In this document: piece by piece, positions 1 to 8,889 of the stretch | Position numbering within the stretch: position 1 is the first letter of the stretch | How the letters are laid out: the number at the start of each line of letters is the position of its first letter | From: Myxococcales bacterium | GTDB lineage: Bacteria; Myxococcota_A; Bradymonadia; Bradymonadales; Bradymonadaceae | Assembly (NCBI GenBank): GCA_007120035.1 | Contig: SKON01000330.1 | Location: 1-32,463, forward strand | Direction: 5' to 3' | Length of the DNA stretch: 32,463 bases | The notes under the pieces: model-generated | What the model saw: the letters and a program-made list of their open reading frames with translations, nothing else | Database searches by the model: none | Told to the model about the DNA's origin: nothing | Position numbers and translations under genes: made by a program

Positions 1-2070
1 AGACCCTTCCCGGGCCGCACCGAAGAGGAGGTGCTGGTCAAGAAGGTAAAGGAGGACTTCGACCCCTTGGACGAAGTCGCAGATCTGGAGCTCCCCGAGG
101 AGGTGCTTGAGTTTCTGGGCAAAGGGCTGGCCCGCGACCCGGAGGACCGCTACCAGGATGTGGACACGCTGAGGGTTGCGCTGAAGGCGGCCGTGGAGAG
201 CCTGGGAGATCGGATCCTCGATCTCGGGACGGTGGTCACGGACCCGACGGCCTACCTGGACTCCGAGGCGTTGAACGACGCGATCATTGAGGCCGGGGAG
301 GATCTGCCCGCGGAGCCCCGGGTCCCAGCCCAGGACGAGGAGACCCGGGTGGGCGTGGCCGGTGGAGACCGATCGGGGGACCTGGACTCCGAGGCGGCCC
401 CGGGAGGGATGAAGCCCAAAGAGCCTTCCGGGCCTGTGAACGACGAGGAGACCCGGGTGGGTCCTCCCGCCAAAGAGCCTTCCATGGATGTGGAAGTCTC
501 TGCCAATGGAGAGACCGCCAGAGAAGAGGCCGCCAGAGAAGAGTCCGACGAGGAGGAGGCCGCTGAAGAGCCGAGGTCTACGAAGAAGGGGACCTTCGGG
601 CTGGCGGCGGTGGTCGTGACGGTGGTGGTGGTGATCATCGCCGTGGCGAACCTCTCCTCCGAGGACGAGGACCCAATTGCCGTCGAGGAGGCCCTCGCCG
701 CGGTCGCCGACCTCGACGAAGAGGTCATCGCCGAGCCAGCCGAAGAGCTAGCCGACGACCCGGACGTCGGCGTCGAGGAGGAGTTCGACCCCGACGTCGA
801 CCTCTCGCCGATGATCTTCGTCGACGCCGGTGAGGAGGAAGTGGACCCCCTTGCCCCGCGGGGCCGGATCGTGGACATCGCCGTGGGTAAGTTCCACACC
901 TGCGTCCTGCTTCGAGACGGGGACGTCCGATGCTGGGGGCAGAACAGCGAGGGTGAGTTGGGCCTGGGGCATCGCCGCACCATCGGCCACCAGCGGCCGG
1001 CGTCGTCGTCTCCGTTCGTGTATCTCGGGGAGCCGGCGGTGGCCATCGCCGCCGCTGGTGACCATCAGGCGTCTTTTACCTGTGCGATCTTGGAGAGTGG
1101 GGCGCTTCGTTGCTGGGGCAGCAATCACTTTGGGCAGCTCGGCCTGGGGACCGACCTGCGGCGCACCGGCGACCGAGTACCCGGGGAGTTCGACCCCGTC
1201 GATCTCGGCGGCGAGGCGAAGATGATCGCTCTGGGGGCCATGCAGTACGCCACCCACGCCTGCGCCGTGCTGGTCGACGGCGCCGTGCGATGTTGGGGCA
1301 ACAACCGATACGGGCAGTTGGGGCTGGGACACACCCGACATATTGGCCAGTCCGAGGTGCCGGCGAACGTAAACCCTGTGGAGGTCGGCGGGGAGGTGGT
1401 GGCCATCGACGCCGGGAAGTTCCACACCTGTGTGCTCTTGGAGGGCGGCGACGTGCGGTGTTGGGGTCGGAATCAGGCCGGCCAATTGGGCTACGGGCAC
1501 ACAGAAAACGTTGGGGACACGGAGTTGCCCACCGACGTGGGGACCGTGGACGTAGGTGGAGAGGTCAAGGCGATCTCCCTGGGGCGAAGCCACACCTGCG
1601 CTCTCTTGGAGGGCGGCCGAGCCCGATGCTGGGGGTGGAACTCCGCCGGGCAACTCGGCTACGGACACACCGACAACATCGGGGACCAGGGACCACCGTC
1701 GGAGGCCGGCGATATCGACGCCGGTGGCGAGATCCTCCAGATCTCCGCCGGGGGGCTCCATACCTGCGCGCTTCTCGAGGAGGGGCGGGTGCGGTGCTGG
1801 GGGGACAATCGGTTCGGGCAGCTCGGCTACGGGCACCGGCATCGGATCGGCGACACCGAGCTGCCTCGCCATGCCAACGACGTGCACCTCGGGGGCCGGG
1901 CGGTGGCGATCCGAGCGTCAAATTACCACACCTGCGCGCTCCTTGAGGACGACACCCTGCGATGTTGGGGGTTCAACGACTTCGGGCAACTCGGGTACGG
2001 ACACACGGACTATATCACCACCACCCGGGCGCCAGCTTCGGCTGGCCCGGTCCCGGTGTTCTCCCGCTAG
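1..2070 (+). CDS. Ser/Thr protein kinase C-terminal part with RCC1 propeller (5' truncated)
   Basis: The reading frame is open at the left edge, so the start and most of the kinase domain lie outside. The first ~55 codons match the end of a eukaryote-like Ser/Thr kinase lobe (LARDPEDRYQDVDTL, subdomain XI). An acidic linker follows with two copies of DEETRVG, then one transmembrane helix (about residues 188-208 counted from the GTG at 31), then a second acidic stretch. The rest is seven RCC1-type repeats with the core HTC-LL-G-VRCWG-N-GQLGYGH, enough for a seven-bladed beta-propeller outside the membrane. Kinase inside and propeller outside suggests a sensor kinase whose ligand binds the propeller; this is inferred. 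The stop overlaps the convergent gene's stop within a CTAG palindrome. Kinase and RCC1 families are clear; the substrate is unknown. Confidence 0.9.
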   Translation, partial: RPFPGRTEEEVLVKKVKEDFDPLDEVADLELPEEVLEFLGKGLARDPEDRYQDVDTLRVALKAAVESLGDRILDLGTVVTDPTAYLDSEALNDAIIEAGEDLPAEPRVPAQDEETRVGVAGGDRSGDLDSEAAPGGMKPKEPSGPVNDEETRVGPPAKEPSMDVEVSANGETAREEAAREESDEEEAAEEPRSTKKGTFGLAAVVVTVVVVIIAVANLSSEDEDPIAVEEALAAVADLDEEVIAEPAEELADDPDVGVEEEFDPDVDLSPMIFVDAGEEEVDPLAPRGRIVDIAVGKFHTCVLLRDGDVRCWGQNSEGELGLGHRRTIGHQRPASSSPFVYLGEPAVAIAAAGDHQASFTCAILESGALRCWGSNHFGQLGLGTDLRRTGDRVPGEFDPVDLGGEAKMIALGAMQYATHACAVLVDGAVRCWGNNRYGQLGLGHTRHIGQSEVPANVNPVEVGGEVVAIDAGKFHTCVLLEGGDVRCWGRNQAGQLGYGHTENVGDTELPTDVGTVDVGGEVKAISLGRSHTCALLEGGRARCWGWNSAGQLGYGHTDNIGDQGPPSEAGDIDAGGEILQISAGGLHTCALLEEGRVRCWGDNRFGQLGYGHRHRIGDTELPRHANDVHLGGRAVAIRASNYHTCALLEDDTLRCWGFNDFGQLGYGHTDYITTTRAPASAGPVPVFSR

Positions 2071-3113
2071 AGGACTCCGTCGACCCAGGCTTGGACGTAG
2101 TCTCGAAGCGTCAGGCCGTCGTCATCGGTGAGGGTGTCGAAGTACTGAAGCATCACGTGGTCGGTCCCGGGGGTGTGAAAGGCCGACGCCTGCTCGCCGG
2201 GGCCGAGTGGGTAGGTGTCTTCGATCAGGTTTCTGGTGGCCGTGCCCAACCCCGAGCCATAGGCGAAGAAGAGGGCCACCGTGGCGTCTTCGTGCCAGGT
2301 CAAGAGCGAGAACCGGCTCTCCGGGCTGGCGGCGACCACCTCAGCGGCGAACTCCGGGAAGGTGTCGGCGCAGGTCTCGCAGCCCGGGGGGAACTCCATG
2401 TTCCAGGCGTTCTTCCAGGCGCCCCATCGGCCCTCCCGGGGGTGGACCATCGGGGAGCCGTCGGCGAGCACGTGGACCTGTGCGTCGGGGAAGGCGTCTC
2501 GGAACCGGTGGTGGTTCATCATGGCCCCGTAGCCACCGGCGCTGACCCCGAGGAGGAACACCTCTTCGGTGAGCGGGAACTCCTCGGCCAGGATCGCGGC
2601 GTAGGCGTCGAGGTTGCGTGCCCCCTTGTGGTGTACCAGGCGGTTCGGGTTGAGCGGATCGTAGGAGCCCACGGCGTCGCCGGAATGAAAGTCGCCGGTG
2701 CAGTAGGGGATGTACACAAAGGATGCCTGCCCGAAGGGGCCGGTCTCGCGATCCACAACGCCGGAGTTCTGCACGGGCCGGATCTCAGCCTCGAAGCGGG
2801 CCTCGTTGACCGTGGTCTCGATGTTGACGGCCGACCCGAAGACATAGCAGCTCGCCGTGTCCCAGCAGGCGCCGCCGCCAGCGAGAAAGACCATCAGGCG
2901 CGTGGGATCCTCGCCGAGGGAGAGGCCGTACCCGGTAGAGGTGCCGTTGCCACAGGTGGTCTCAGGGACCTCGATCCAATGCCAGGTGTGGTCCACCTCT
3001 CCGGGCTGATGGGAGTTCTGGTTCTCCGGGGTCGGGGCGGGGGTGCCGGAGTGCTCCGGCCCGCAGGCCACGGCGAGGACAAGGGAGGCCGCGAAGAAAC
3101 GAAAAGACGCCAT
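2067..3113 (-). CDS. Pectinacetylesterase-family lipoprotein
   Basis: This 348-residue protein starts with a lipoprotein signal whose lipobox is LAVAC (Cys17), so it should be lipid-anchored and exported. The ATG at 3113 gives a normal signal peptide; an upstream in-frame start would add 41 residues in front of it and was rejected. The body matches the pectinacetylesterase/Notum-type alpha/beta hydrolase family: LAGGGACW (residues 77-84) is the oxyanion-hole region, GVSAGG carries the nucleophile Ser191, FVYIPYCTGDFHSG is a family hallmark, and TPGTDH near the C terminus probably holds the catalytic His. The family removes acyl or acetyl esters from polysaccharides or lipidated proteins; the substrate here cannot be read from sequence. 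It lies tail to tail with the kinase gene, sharing the CTAG. Confidence 0.88.
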   Translation of the reverse strand: MASFRFFAASLVLAVACGPEHSGTPAPTPENQNSHQPGEVDHTWHWIEVPETTCGNGTSTGYGLSLGEDPTRLMVFLAGGGACWDTASCYVFGSAVNIETTVNEARFEAEIRPVQNSGVVDRETGPFGQASFVYIPYCTGDFHSGDAVGSYDPLNPNRLVHHKGARNLDAYAAILAEEFPLTEEVFLLGVSAGGYGAMMNHHRFRDAFPDAQVHVLADGSPMVHPREGRWGAWKNAWNMEFPPGCETCADTFPEFAAEVVAASPESRFSLLTWHEDATVALFFAYGSGLGTATRNLIEDTYPLGPGEQASAFHTPGTDHVMLQYFDTLTDDDGLTLRDYVQAWVDGVL

Positions 3114-3198
3114 CAGAGAACTCCGGGGACGAGACCGTATCAGGTCTACAGAGACTACCAGAAGTCTGCGGCGTGGCGAATAGGAGGCCCACAAACTA

Positions 3199-3233
3199 GA
3201 GAGCGCCAGTGCGAGGTATCCACCGGCGCTCTC
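3199..3233 (-). terminator. Hairpin terminator after the collagen-like lipoprotein gene
   Basis: A perfect 9-bp stem (GAGAGCGCC / GGCGCTCTC) with a 17-nt loop begins 21 nt after the stop codon of the minus-strand lipoprotein gene. On that strand it is followed by TAGTTTGTGG, only weakly T-rich, so termination strength is uncertain. Confidence 0.5.
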
Positions 3234-3254
3234 CAACCACGACCGTCCTTGGCG

Positions 3255-5186
3255 TTACAGGCGAATGGAGTACTCGTAGGAGGTCACGGCGAAGGACTGG
3301 AGGTCTCCACCATAGCTGCAGGTCAACTCGGCTTCGAAGTCCGGCACGAAGTCGATGGCGAGGTCGGCGTCGGTGGCGATCAGCTGCCCTATTTCGAAGT
3401 CAGAGATAAAGACGTTCTGATACTCCGTGGTCTGGCCATCGGCGTTGCTGATACTGAGATCACAGAAGTCGGCACCCGGTGCGTACCACCGGAGGTAGAG
3501 CAGCTCTTCATCATAGGCTTCCCGAACATCGGTGACGGCCACGAGGAAGAAGATACCTGGGCCGACAGAGATCTGGAACGATTGGAAGTGCGTCGACCCA
3601 TCGACCCCGACGCAATCGAGATCGACACGAGTATTTTCTTCCACAAAGGCCATGTGGGTACCCTCTGTGGGCACCATGAAGGCCCCTTCGCCCAGGTCCA
3701 ACGTGCAGCCGGCCATACCGAAGGTAGACCAGTTGATCTCGACGTCGCCCGGCTCGGAGAGGAACGAATCCAGACCGGTGGTGATGACCACCGGCCCCAC
3801 CGTGATCGTTTCGCTCGCCGTACCGTACCACTGGGAACCGTTGTTACACTCCAGGGTGACCCCCGTGGCATCGTCGAAGGTCCGGTTCATGCAACCGGAG
3901 GTGCTCACCACCTCGAGATCGACGGACCCGAGGCTTTCGAAGCTGAATGTGCACTCGTCGGCGTTCTCCGACGTCCAGCAGATCTCGACCTCTTCAGAGG
4001 AATCGAGGACCTGATTCGTGCTCAGGGTGAACGAGGCCGTCGGGGAAGGGCCGGAAGCGAAGACCTCGTCGTAGGCCGGGTAGACTTGGTCTCCACCGAC
4101 AGAACAGGTCATCAAGAACCCGGAGTCTTGGAGAACCGTCACGTCCTGGCAACCGTCGGCGGATGCCTCGATCGTGACCTGGGCGGTCTCGGTCTCGGGA
4201 TCGAAGAGAGGCAGGAAGTACTGTCGAACCGTACAGGAGTCAGCCCCTGCAGATTCCCAGCAGACCTCTACCGTATCACCGGGGTCGACGTTGTTCGCCG
4301 ACACCGTCATAGAGGCCGAGAAGGTGCCCTGCTCAGGGATGGGGAGCCAGAAGTCGCCGAACGAGGTAGAGCAGTCGTCTTGAAGGAAGAGGAGGTGCTG
4401 GTAGTCGGTGAGAACGCCGGGGAAGGAGCTCACGGGCTGCCAGGTCATGATCAGTTCGTCGCCGACCACGCCCGGGGAGACGGTGACGTCCTCGGCGAAA
4501 GGTCCCCAGACAAGTTCGGTCCATTCGCCGGCCAGGGGGCGATTGAGTTGGACGGGGATCTCGATGGTCGCAGGTACGACCACGGACGCCGGGACGTTGG
4601 AGAGATCGAACTCCACGATGGAGAGAGGCTCGATGCCGCTGCAGGTGTCTGGCTCGGGGTGGCAGATGTAGACGGTCTCGACGATCTCCGTCGGGTCGAG
4701 CTCCCCATCGTCGTCGGCGTCGTAGCCGAAGTCCAGACGAGTGCCACCGTGGGGGCAGTCGGCTCCGGGCCCGACCTCGGAGCTCTCCACGACGAGGTCT
4801 CCGCCGTCGCCTGCAGGACCTCGGGGGCCTTCCGGTCCTTCGGGACCTTCCGGTCCTTCGGGTCCTTCGGGTCCTTCGGGACCTTCTGGGCCTTCCGGTC
4901 CTTCATCCCCTGCACCGTCTGCGCCGTTGCAGACAAATACAGAAGAGGTCACCTCGGACTCCTGCAAGACGCCATCGCCGTTGAGATCGACGCCGGAGAC
5001 GATCTCGATTCCTCCGTGCGGGCAGTCTTCCCCCGGGCCGATTGAGGTGGTCTCCACCAGCGCTGTGGCACCGTCGGATCCTTCGATGCCGTCTTCGCCA
5101 CCGCAGCCGAGGGCCAGTGAGAGTAGGCTCGCGGAGATCAAGACTGTAGAGGCTCGAGCGGATACTCCAAACATACGAGTGCGCAT
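3255..5186 (-). CDS. Lipoprotein with DUF7151-like modules and a collagen-like repeat
   Basis: The protein has 643 residues from the ATG at 5186, chosen because AAGGAG sits six bases upstream; earlier in-frame starts lack such a site. The signal ends in LALGC (Cys28). Two similar Cys-containing modules (about residues 40-88 and 132-177) have the pattern DCPHGG then DxDxDGxLxxxE then a final Cys, as in the small DUF7151-type domains of large bacterial surface lipoproteins. Between them lie eight GPE triplets plus GPR and GPA (residues 96-125), a short collagen-like Gly-X-Y stretch. The remaining ~450 residues look like consecutive Ig-like beta-sandwich domains, with repeats such as VEVCWESAGADSCT and VEICWTSENADECT. 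The likely role is a cell-surface structural or adhesive protein; no catalytic motif is visible. Confidence 0.82.
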   Translation of the reverse strand: MRTRMFGVSARASTVLISASLLSLALGCGGEDGIEGSDGATALVETTSIGPGEDCPHGGIEIVSGVDLNGDGVLQESEVTSSVFVCNGADGAGDEGPEGPEGPEGPEGPEGPEGPEGPEGPRGPAGDGGDLVVESSEVGPGADCPHGGTRLDFGYDADDDGELDPTEIVETVYICHPEPDTCSGIEPLSIVEFDLSNVPASVVVPATIEIPVQLNRPLAGEWTELVWGPFAEDVTVSPGVVGDELIMTWQPVSSFPGVLTDYQHLLFLQDDCSTSFGDFWLPIPEQGTFSASMTVSANNVDPGDTVEVCWESAGADSCTVRQYFLPLFDPETETAQVTIEASADGCQDVTVLQDSGFLMTCSVGGDQVYPAYDEVFASGPSPTASFTLSTNQVLDSSEEVEICWTSENADECTFSFESLGSVDLEVVSTSGCMNRTFDDATGVTLECNNGSQWYGTASETITVGPVVITTGLDSFLSEPGDVEINWSTFGMAGCTLDLGEGAFMVPTEGTHMAFVEENTRVDLDCVGVDGSTHFQSFQISVGPGIFFLVAVTDVREAYDEELLYLRWYAPGADFCDLSISNADGQTTEYQNVFISDFEIGQLIATDADLAIDFVPDFEAELTCSYGGDLQSFAVTSYEYSIRL

Positions 5187-5283
5187 TTCCATCTCCTTGC
5201 TGCAAAATAAGGTACACCTTTCATTGTGCGCACTTTCGCAAAATGGAGACGACCAGATCAAGACGAATCTTGCAGGTGGGGCT

Positions 5284-6290
5284 TCAGCTCTGTCGAGCCT
5301 TCTCCCAGAGGTAGGGGAGGCGACATCTGGCGAGTTTACCTGCCGGCGTCAGGGGAAGGTCGGAGACGATCCGGAGCTCCGTGGGCAGTTTGTATCCCGC
5401 CAGCAGGGGGCGTAGGGCCTCGGTGATCCCTCGAAGGTCCGGTGTCGATGCCGAGGTGGTGGTGACCAGGGCAGCGACCCGCTCCCCCCAGGTGGTGTCG
5501 GGGATCCCGAGGACGGCGACGTCCTTTACGAAGGGCAGGCGACGCAGCGCGGCCTCCACTTCGGCGGGGGCGACCATCTCGCCGCCGGTGAGGATCATGT
5601 CGTCGCGACGACCCAGGACGTGGAGGTGCCCCCTGGCGTCGAGGTATCCCGTGTCGGCGGTGTAAAAGAACCCCTGCTCGAAGGCTTCATCATCTCCGTC
5701 GCCAGCGAAGTAGCGGTTCACCACGTTTGGCCCGGCGACGGCGATCTGTCCGGGGACTCCCGTGGGGCAGGGTTTCCGTTCCTCGTCGACGATCAGGATC
5801 TCGACGCCTTCCGGGGGTACTCCGGAGGAGGTTCGCAGCGACCGATGCCGGCGCCCGAGGTGGCCTCGAGGCATCAGGGTGACCATCGGTCCCGCCTCGG
5901 TCATGCCATATCCCTGCAAGAGTTCGAAGCGGAGGCGATGGGCCTCGTCCAGGAGTCGGGGGTCCATGGGGGCCCCGCCGCAGATCCCGATTCGCAAGGT
6001 TCGGAGACCGTCGAGGGAGCGGTTGGCCTCGAGGAGGTGATCCTGTCGGCGAAGTCGCCCTCTACGATGGTGAGGGCCGGGGGCGAGGGGAGAGAGGCGA
6101 TGGCTTCATTGAGCTCCGAGGCCGTCCATCGGTAGTTGGCAGGCCAGAAGTGGGCTCCTATCTCCATCGTGGCCAGCGCCAGGGACCAGGTCAGCCGATG
6201 ATTGCGCCCCACGTGGAGGACGATGGATCCGGGCCCTCTGTTGACACCGCCTTTGTCGAATCGAACTCTGTCGAATAGAATGGCTCGTCG
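5284..6290 (-). pseudogene. Acyl-CoA ligase (ANL superfamily) pseudogene, internally deleted and frameshifted
   Basis: Two minus-strand reading frames together encode parts of an AMP-forming acyl-CoA or o-succinylbenzoate-CoA ligase. The upstream part (about 6280 to 6045) resembles the N-terminal region (LALATMEIGAHFWPANYRWT, then FADR). The downstream part (from about 6050) is in another frame and reads LLEANRSLDGLRTLRIG, GYGMTEAGP (motif A5), YTADTGYLDARGHLHVLGR with DD (A7/A8) and the C-terminal PAGKLAR (A10 Lys). The stretch that should lie between, including the TSGTTG ATP-binding loop, is absent; compared with the family about 150 residues are missing. The downstream 237-codon frame could be read from a TTG but would lack the P-loop. 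A promoter for the opposite-strand operon lies in the former 5' region. It looks like a decayed fatty-acid or MenE-type ligase gene. Confidence 0.8.
6253..6281 (+). promoter_or_regulatory. Probable sigma-70 promoter of the zinc-ribbon/arrestin-like operon
   Basis: TTGTCG (6253-6258) and TAGAAT (6276-6281) are 17 bp apart and match the -35 and -10 consensus at 4/6 and 5/6. The predicted start is about 36 nt upstream of the first gene. The site lies inside the remnant of the ligase pseudogene. Confidence 0.45.
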
Positions 6291-6323
6291 TTTCGCACCA
6301 GGACTTGGGAAGTAGAGGTCCCC

Positions 6324-6716
6324 GTGGCTCAGCGCGTCGTGACAGACCAAGACAATCGGAGCGATCCCGGTGGTCGGTACTACTGCGACGGCTGCGGACA
6401 GCGGTTTATGGATCCCGGCACGTGTGGAAGCTGCACGAGCCAGGACGCCCTGGTGGATCTGGGAGATCTCCGAGCCCGGGAGATGATCATCGCCGCCGAG
6501 CGAGAGAGAAACCGAGAGCGGCGAAATACGGTGGTCTTTCTGACCGTGGCCATGACATTGTTCGCGGTCCTCGTGCTCGTGCTCGCCGAGGTGCCGCTTA
6601 CCATGCCGCTGGGTCTGCTCTACGGGGTGGTAGCCGTCGCCGGACTCCTCTTCTTTGCGGTGACCTGGCGGATCACCCGGCGAAGACAGCGACCGCCCAT
6701 CGAGTGGGATCCATGA
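6324..6716 (+). CDS. Small membrane protein with N-terminal zinc ribbon
   Basis: A 130-residue protein starting at GTG, with GAGG five bases upstream. Residues ~20-37 contain CDGC, nine residues, then CGSC: a four-Cys zinc-ribbon-like motif. An amphipathic Arg/Glu-rich segment follows, then two transmembrane helices (about residues 69-90 and 94-115) and a short basic tail. I do not recognise a named family. Its stop overlaps the next start as ATGA, so it should be translated together with the two arrestin-like membrane proteins. It may act as a small soluble-domain partner of those proteins; this is inferred only from the coupling. Confidence 0.75.
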   Translation: MAQRVVTDQDNRSDPGGRYYCDGCGQRFMDPGTCGSCTSQDALVDLGDLRAREMIIAAERERNRERRNTVVFLTVAMTLFAVLVLVLAEVPLTMPLGLLYGVVAVAGLLFFAVTWRITRRRQRPPIEWDP

Positions 6717-7798
6717 CCGGCTCGTCAGACTTTACCATACACCTTGCAGAGGGCCGAAAGGTCTATCACCCCGGTGAGCTACTGAGGGGCCAGGTGGAGG
6801 TGATTCCCGATCGGGATGGCCCGGTGTCGTTGAAGGTGGCCGTCGGCTGGGAGACGGGGGGGAGGGGCGATAGAGAAGCGAGCAAGCTCTCCTTTCAGAC
6901 CCTCGACGAGGGGATAGGACGGAGCGGCGAGCCGCTTCGGGTGCCCTTTGAGATCACACTTCCCGAGGGCCCTTATTCGTTCGCCACAGATCGAATCGAG
7001 CTCCAGTGGTTCGTCGCGGTTCGCTGGAAAGTATCTCTTCTGCAGAAGCGCGTAGAGAGAGAGTATTTCGACCTCCTCCCGGGGCCCTATCGCGCAACAG
7101 GGGACCAGAGAGGGGATCAGAAAAAGCGGGGCCGGACCTCCCAGGAGCAAGAGCGATTTGAGATGTTCATCATGGGGGGTGGAGTGTTGTTCTTGTCGAT
7201 CATCGTCGGGGCTCGAATGCTCAGCATGGACGCGGAGTGGTTCGTGGTCGCGATGGCCGGCGGCTTGGGGCTCATGGGGCTGGCGCTGATCCTCGGGGGG
7301 CTGCGTCACTCCATCACGGCGTTGCGGTTGGGATCCGTCGATATCGAGGTAGAGAGCTCCACGGTGGATCTCGGCGGAGAGCTCCCGGTGACGGTTCACG
7401 CGCCCGGGCTGGAGGGTGTGCGACCCCGTCGGTTTGACGTGTCGCTGATCGCTCGCGAGCGGGCGGTTCTGAGCGGCGGGAGGTCTGCAGAGGCGTCGGA
7501 GGACCTCCTCTTTCTGGAGATGTATGATGCTCCCGAGGGGCAGACCACCTTTCATCATACCTTTCAGGTTCCTTCAGATGGACCTCTGCCGTTTCAGGGG
7601 GTCTCCAATCAGATCATCTGGGAGGTGGAGGTTCATATCGAGGTTCCGCGGTGGCCGGCGTACAAGACGCTGATTCCCATCGATGTGATGCCTGCGGTGC
7701 AGCGCCCAGAGGAGGCGCAGGTCGAGGAGGAGGCGCAGTTCGAGGAGGAGAAGGTGGTGATGGCGGCCGTAACCAAGGAGGAGGCAGAGAGGCAATGA
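6713..7798 (+). CDS. Arrestin-fold-like membrane protein, first paralogue
   Basis: A 361-residue protein starting at the ATG inside the ATGA overlap with the upstream gene; the frame is open further upstream but without reason to start there. Residues ~5-125 resemble an arrestin-N/Spo0M-like beta-sandwich: VYHPGELLRGQVEV, a Trp-containing strand, then VPFEITLPEGPYSF. Two transmembrane helices follow (about 152-170 and 176-198), then a second beta-rich domain (about 205-335) with VPSDGPLPF before a final Trp-rich strand, and an acidic Glu-rich tail. The order beta domain, two helices, beta domain is shared with the next gene, so the two arose by duplication. Eukaryotic arrestins bind membrane receptors; a scaffolding role here is only an analogy. 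Confidence 0.7.
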   Translation: MTGSSDFTIHLAEGRKVYHPGELLRGQVEVIPDRDGPVSLKVAVGWETGGRGDREASKLSFQTLDEGIGRSGEPLRVPFEITLPEGPYSFATDRIELQWFVAVRWKVSLLQKRVEREYFDLLPGPYRATGDQRGDQKKRGRTSQEQERFEMFIMGGGVLFLSIIVGARMLSMDAEWFVVAMAGGLGLMGLALILGGLRHSITALRLGSVDIEVESSTVDLGGELPVTVHAPGLEGVRPRRFDVSLIARERAVLSGGRSAEASEDLLFLEMYDAPEGQTTFHHTFQVPSDGPLPFQGVSNQIIWEVEVHIEVPRWPAYKTLIPIDVMPAVQRPEEAQVEEEAQFEEEKVVMAAVTKEEAERQ

Positions 7799-8883
7799 GC
7801 GCCTGCGAACTGACGATCGAGCTAGACCGCCAGGAGCGCTCCTATCGAGCGGGGGAGGTGATCTCCGGCCAGGTGAAGGTGATCGTCCAGGCCAACTGTG
7901 AATGCGAGGCGCTGCAGATCGGGATCGGGTGGACGGCCCACGGGAAGGGAAACTCCGGAGTGAGCAATCCTCGGTACCAGAGTCTGGGGCAGGAATCGTG
8001 GACTCCGGGGCAGGTCCATCGGTTTCCGTTTCAGATGACCCTCCCCGACGGCCCGGCGTCCTTCAAGGGAGAGATCTTCGCCGTGGACTGGCACGTGGAG
8101 GCTCGAGCGGAGCTGTCTCGCAGGAAGACTCCGCGGACCCGAGAGCCCTTCGACCTGGTGATCGACTCCTTGCCGAGGGGGCGAAACTACAGGGCCGGTG
8201 ACCCCTTGCAGCCCTACTGGAAGCCCCCGGCGATGCGGAAGACGAGTACTGCCAATAATCAGGTGGTGTTTCTGCTCTTCGGGGGGGCGCTGATCTTCAC
8301 GACGGTGATCGTCGCGCTCGGGGACGGTTCGTTGGCCGGGCCGGTCTTCGTCGTGCTCGCCATGATCTTCCTTGCAGGAGCAGGACTCTGCGCCTGGGCG
8401 CTCCGCTCGGAGATCGCGGAGTTGCTCCTCGGTGATGTCTCGATCGAGCCCGACCGGTGGGTTGTCCCCCGTGGCGAAGAGCTGCGTCTCATCGTCGAGG
8501 TCCCTCGGATCAAAGAGGCTCCCATCTCAGAGTGTGTCGTGTTTCTCACAGGACGTGAGCGATGCGTGCGGGGCCACGGAAGGTACCAGTCGGTGTTCAC
8601 CGAAGAGGTTCACGTGGACCTTCAGACCGTGGAGCTCACGGATCCGATCCATGCGACGTTTACGATCCCCGTCGACGGGCCTCTCTCGTTCTTCGCCGAG
8701 AGTAACTCCGTGCAGTGGGAGGCCGAGGTGCGCATCGGGTTGCCCTGGTGGCCGGACTTCAAGCGGGCCATCGCCCTCGACGTGGTGCCAGCGGTCGGGG
8801 AGGTGATGGACTCCCCGGACCAGCGCGGTCAGCCCGCAGGTTGGGAGACCGAAGAGGTCGAGGAACTCGGCCCCGTCTGGTGA
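7795..8883 (+). CDS. Arrestin-fold-like membrane protein, second paralogue
   Basis: A 362-residue protein starting at the ATG within the ATGA overlap with its paralogue. It repeats the same architecture: an arrestin-like N domain (SYRAGEVISGQVKV, then FPFQMTLPDGPASF), two transmembrane helices (about residues 155-172 and 179-200), and a C-terminal beta domain with IPVDGPLSF and a closing WEAEVRIGLPWWPDFK matching the corresponding strand of the first paralogue. It lacks the long Glu-rich tail. The two proteins probably form a hetero-oligomer, inferred from coupling and shared architecture. No terminator is obvious after it, and the next gene begins 83 bp later behind its own possible promoter. 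Confidence 0.7.
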   Translation: MSACELTIELDRQERSYRAGEVISGQVKVIVQANCECEALQIGIGWTAHGKGNSGVSNPRYQSLGQESWTPGQVHRFPFQMTLPDGPASFKGEIFAVDWHVEARAELSRRKTPRTREPFDLVIDSLPRGRNYRAGDPLQPYWKPPAMRKTSTANNQVVFLLFGGALIFTTVIVALGDGSLAGPVFVVLAMIFLAGAGLCAWALRSEIAELLLGDVSIEPDRWVVPRGEELRLIVEVPRIKEAPISECVVFLTGRERCVRGHGRYQSVFTEEVHVDLQTVELTDPIHATFTIPVDGPLSFFAESNSVQWEAEVRIGLPWWPDFKRAIALDVVPAVGEVMDSPDQRGQPAGWETEEVEELGPVW

Positions 8884-8889
8884 GTCCGG

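Noticed and set aside
1962..5045. Very long plus-strand reading frame (about 1000 codons)
   Set aside because: It is antisense to two genes with signal peptides and family motifs, and reads as a low-complexity shadow of GC-rich coding sequence.
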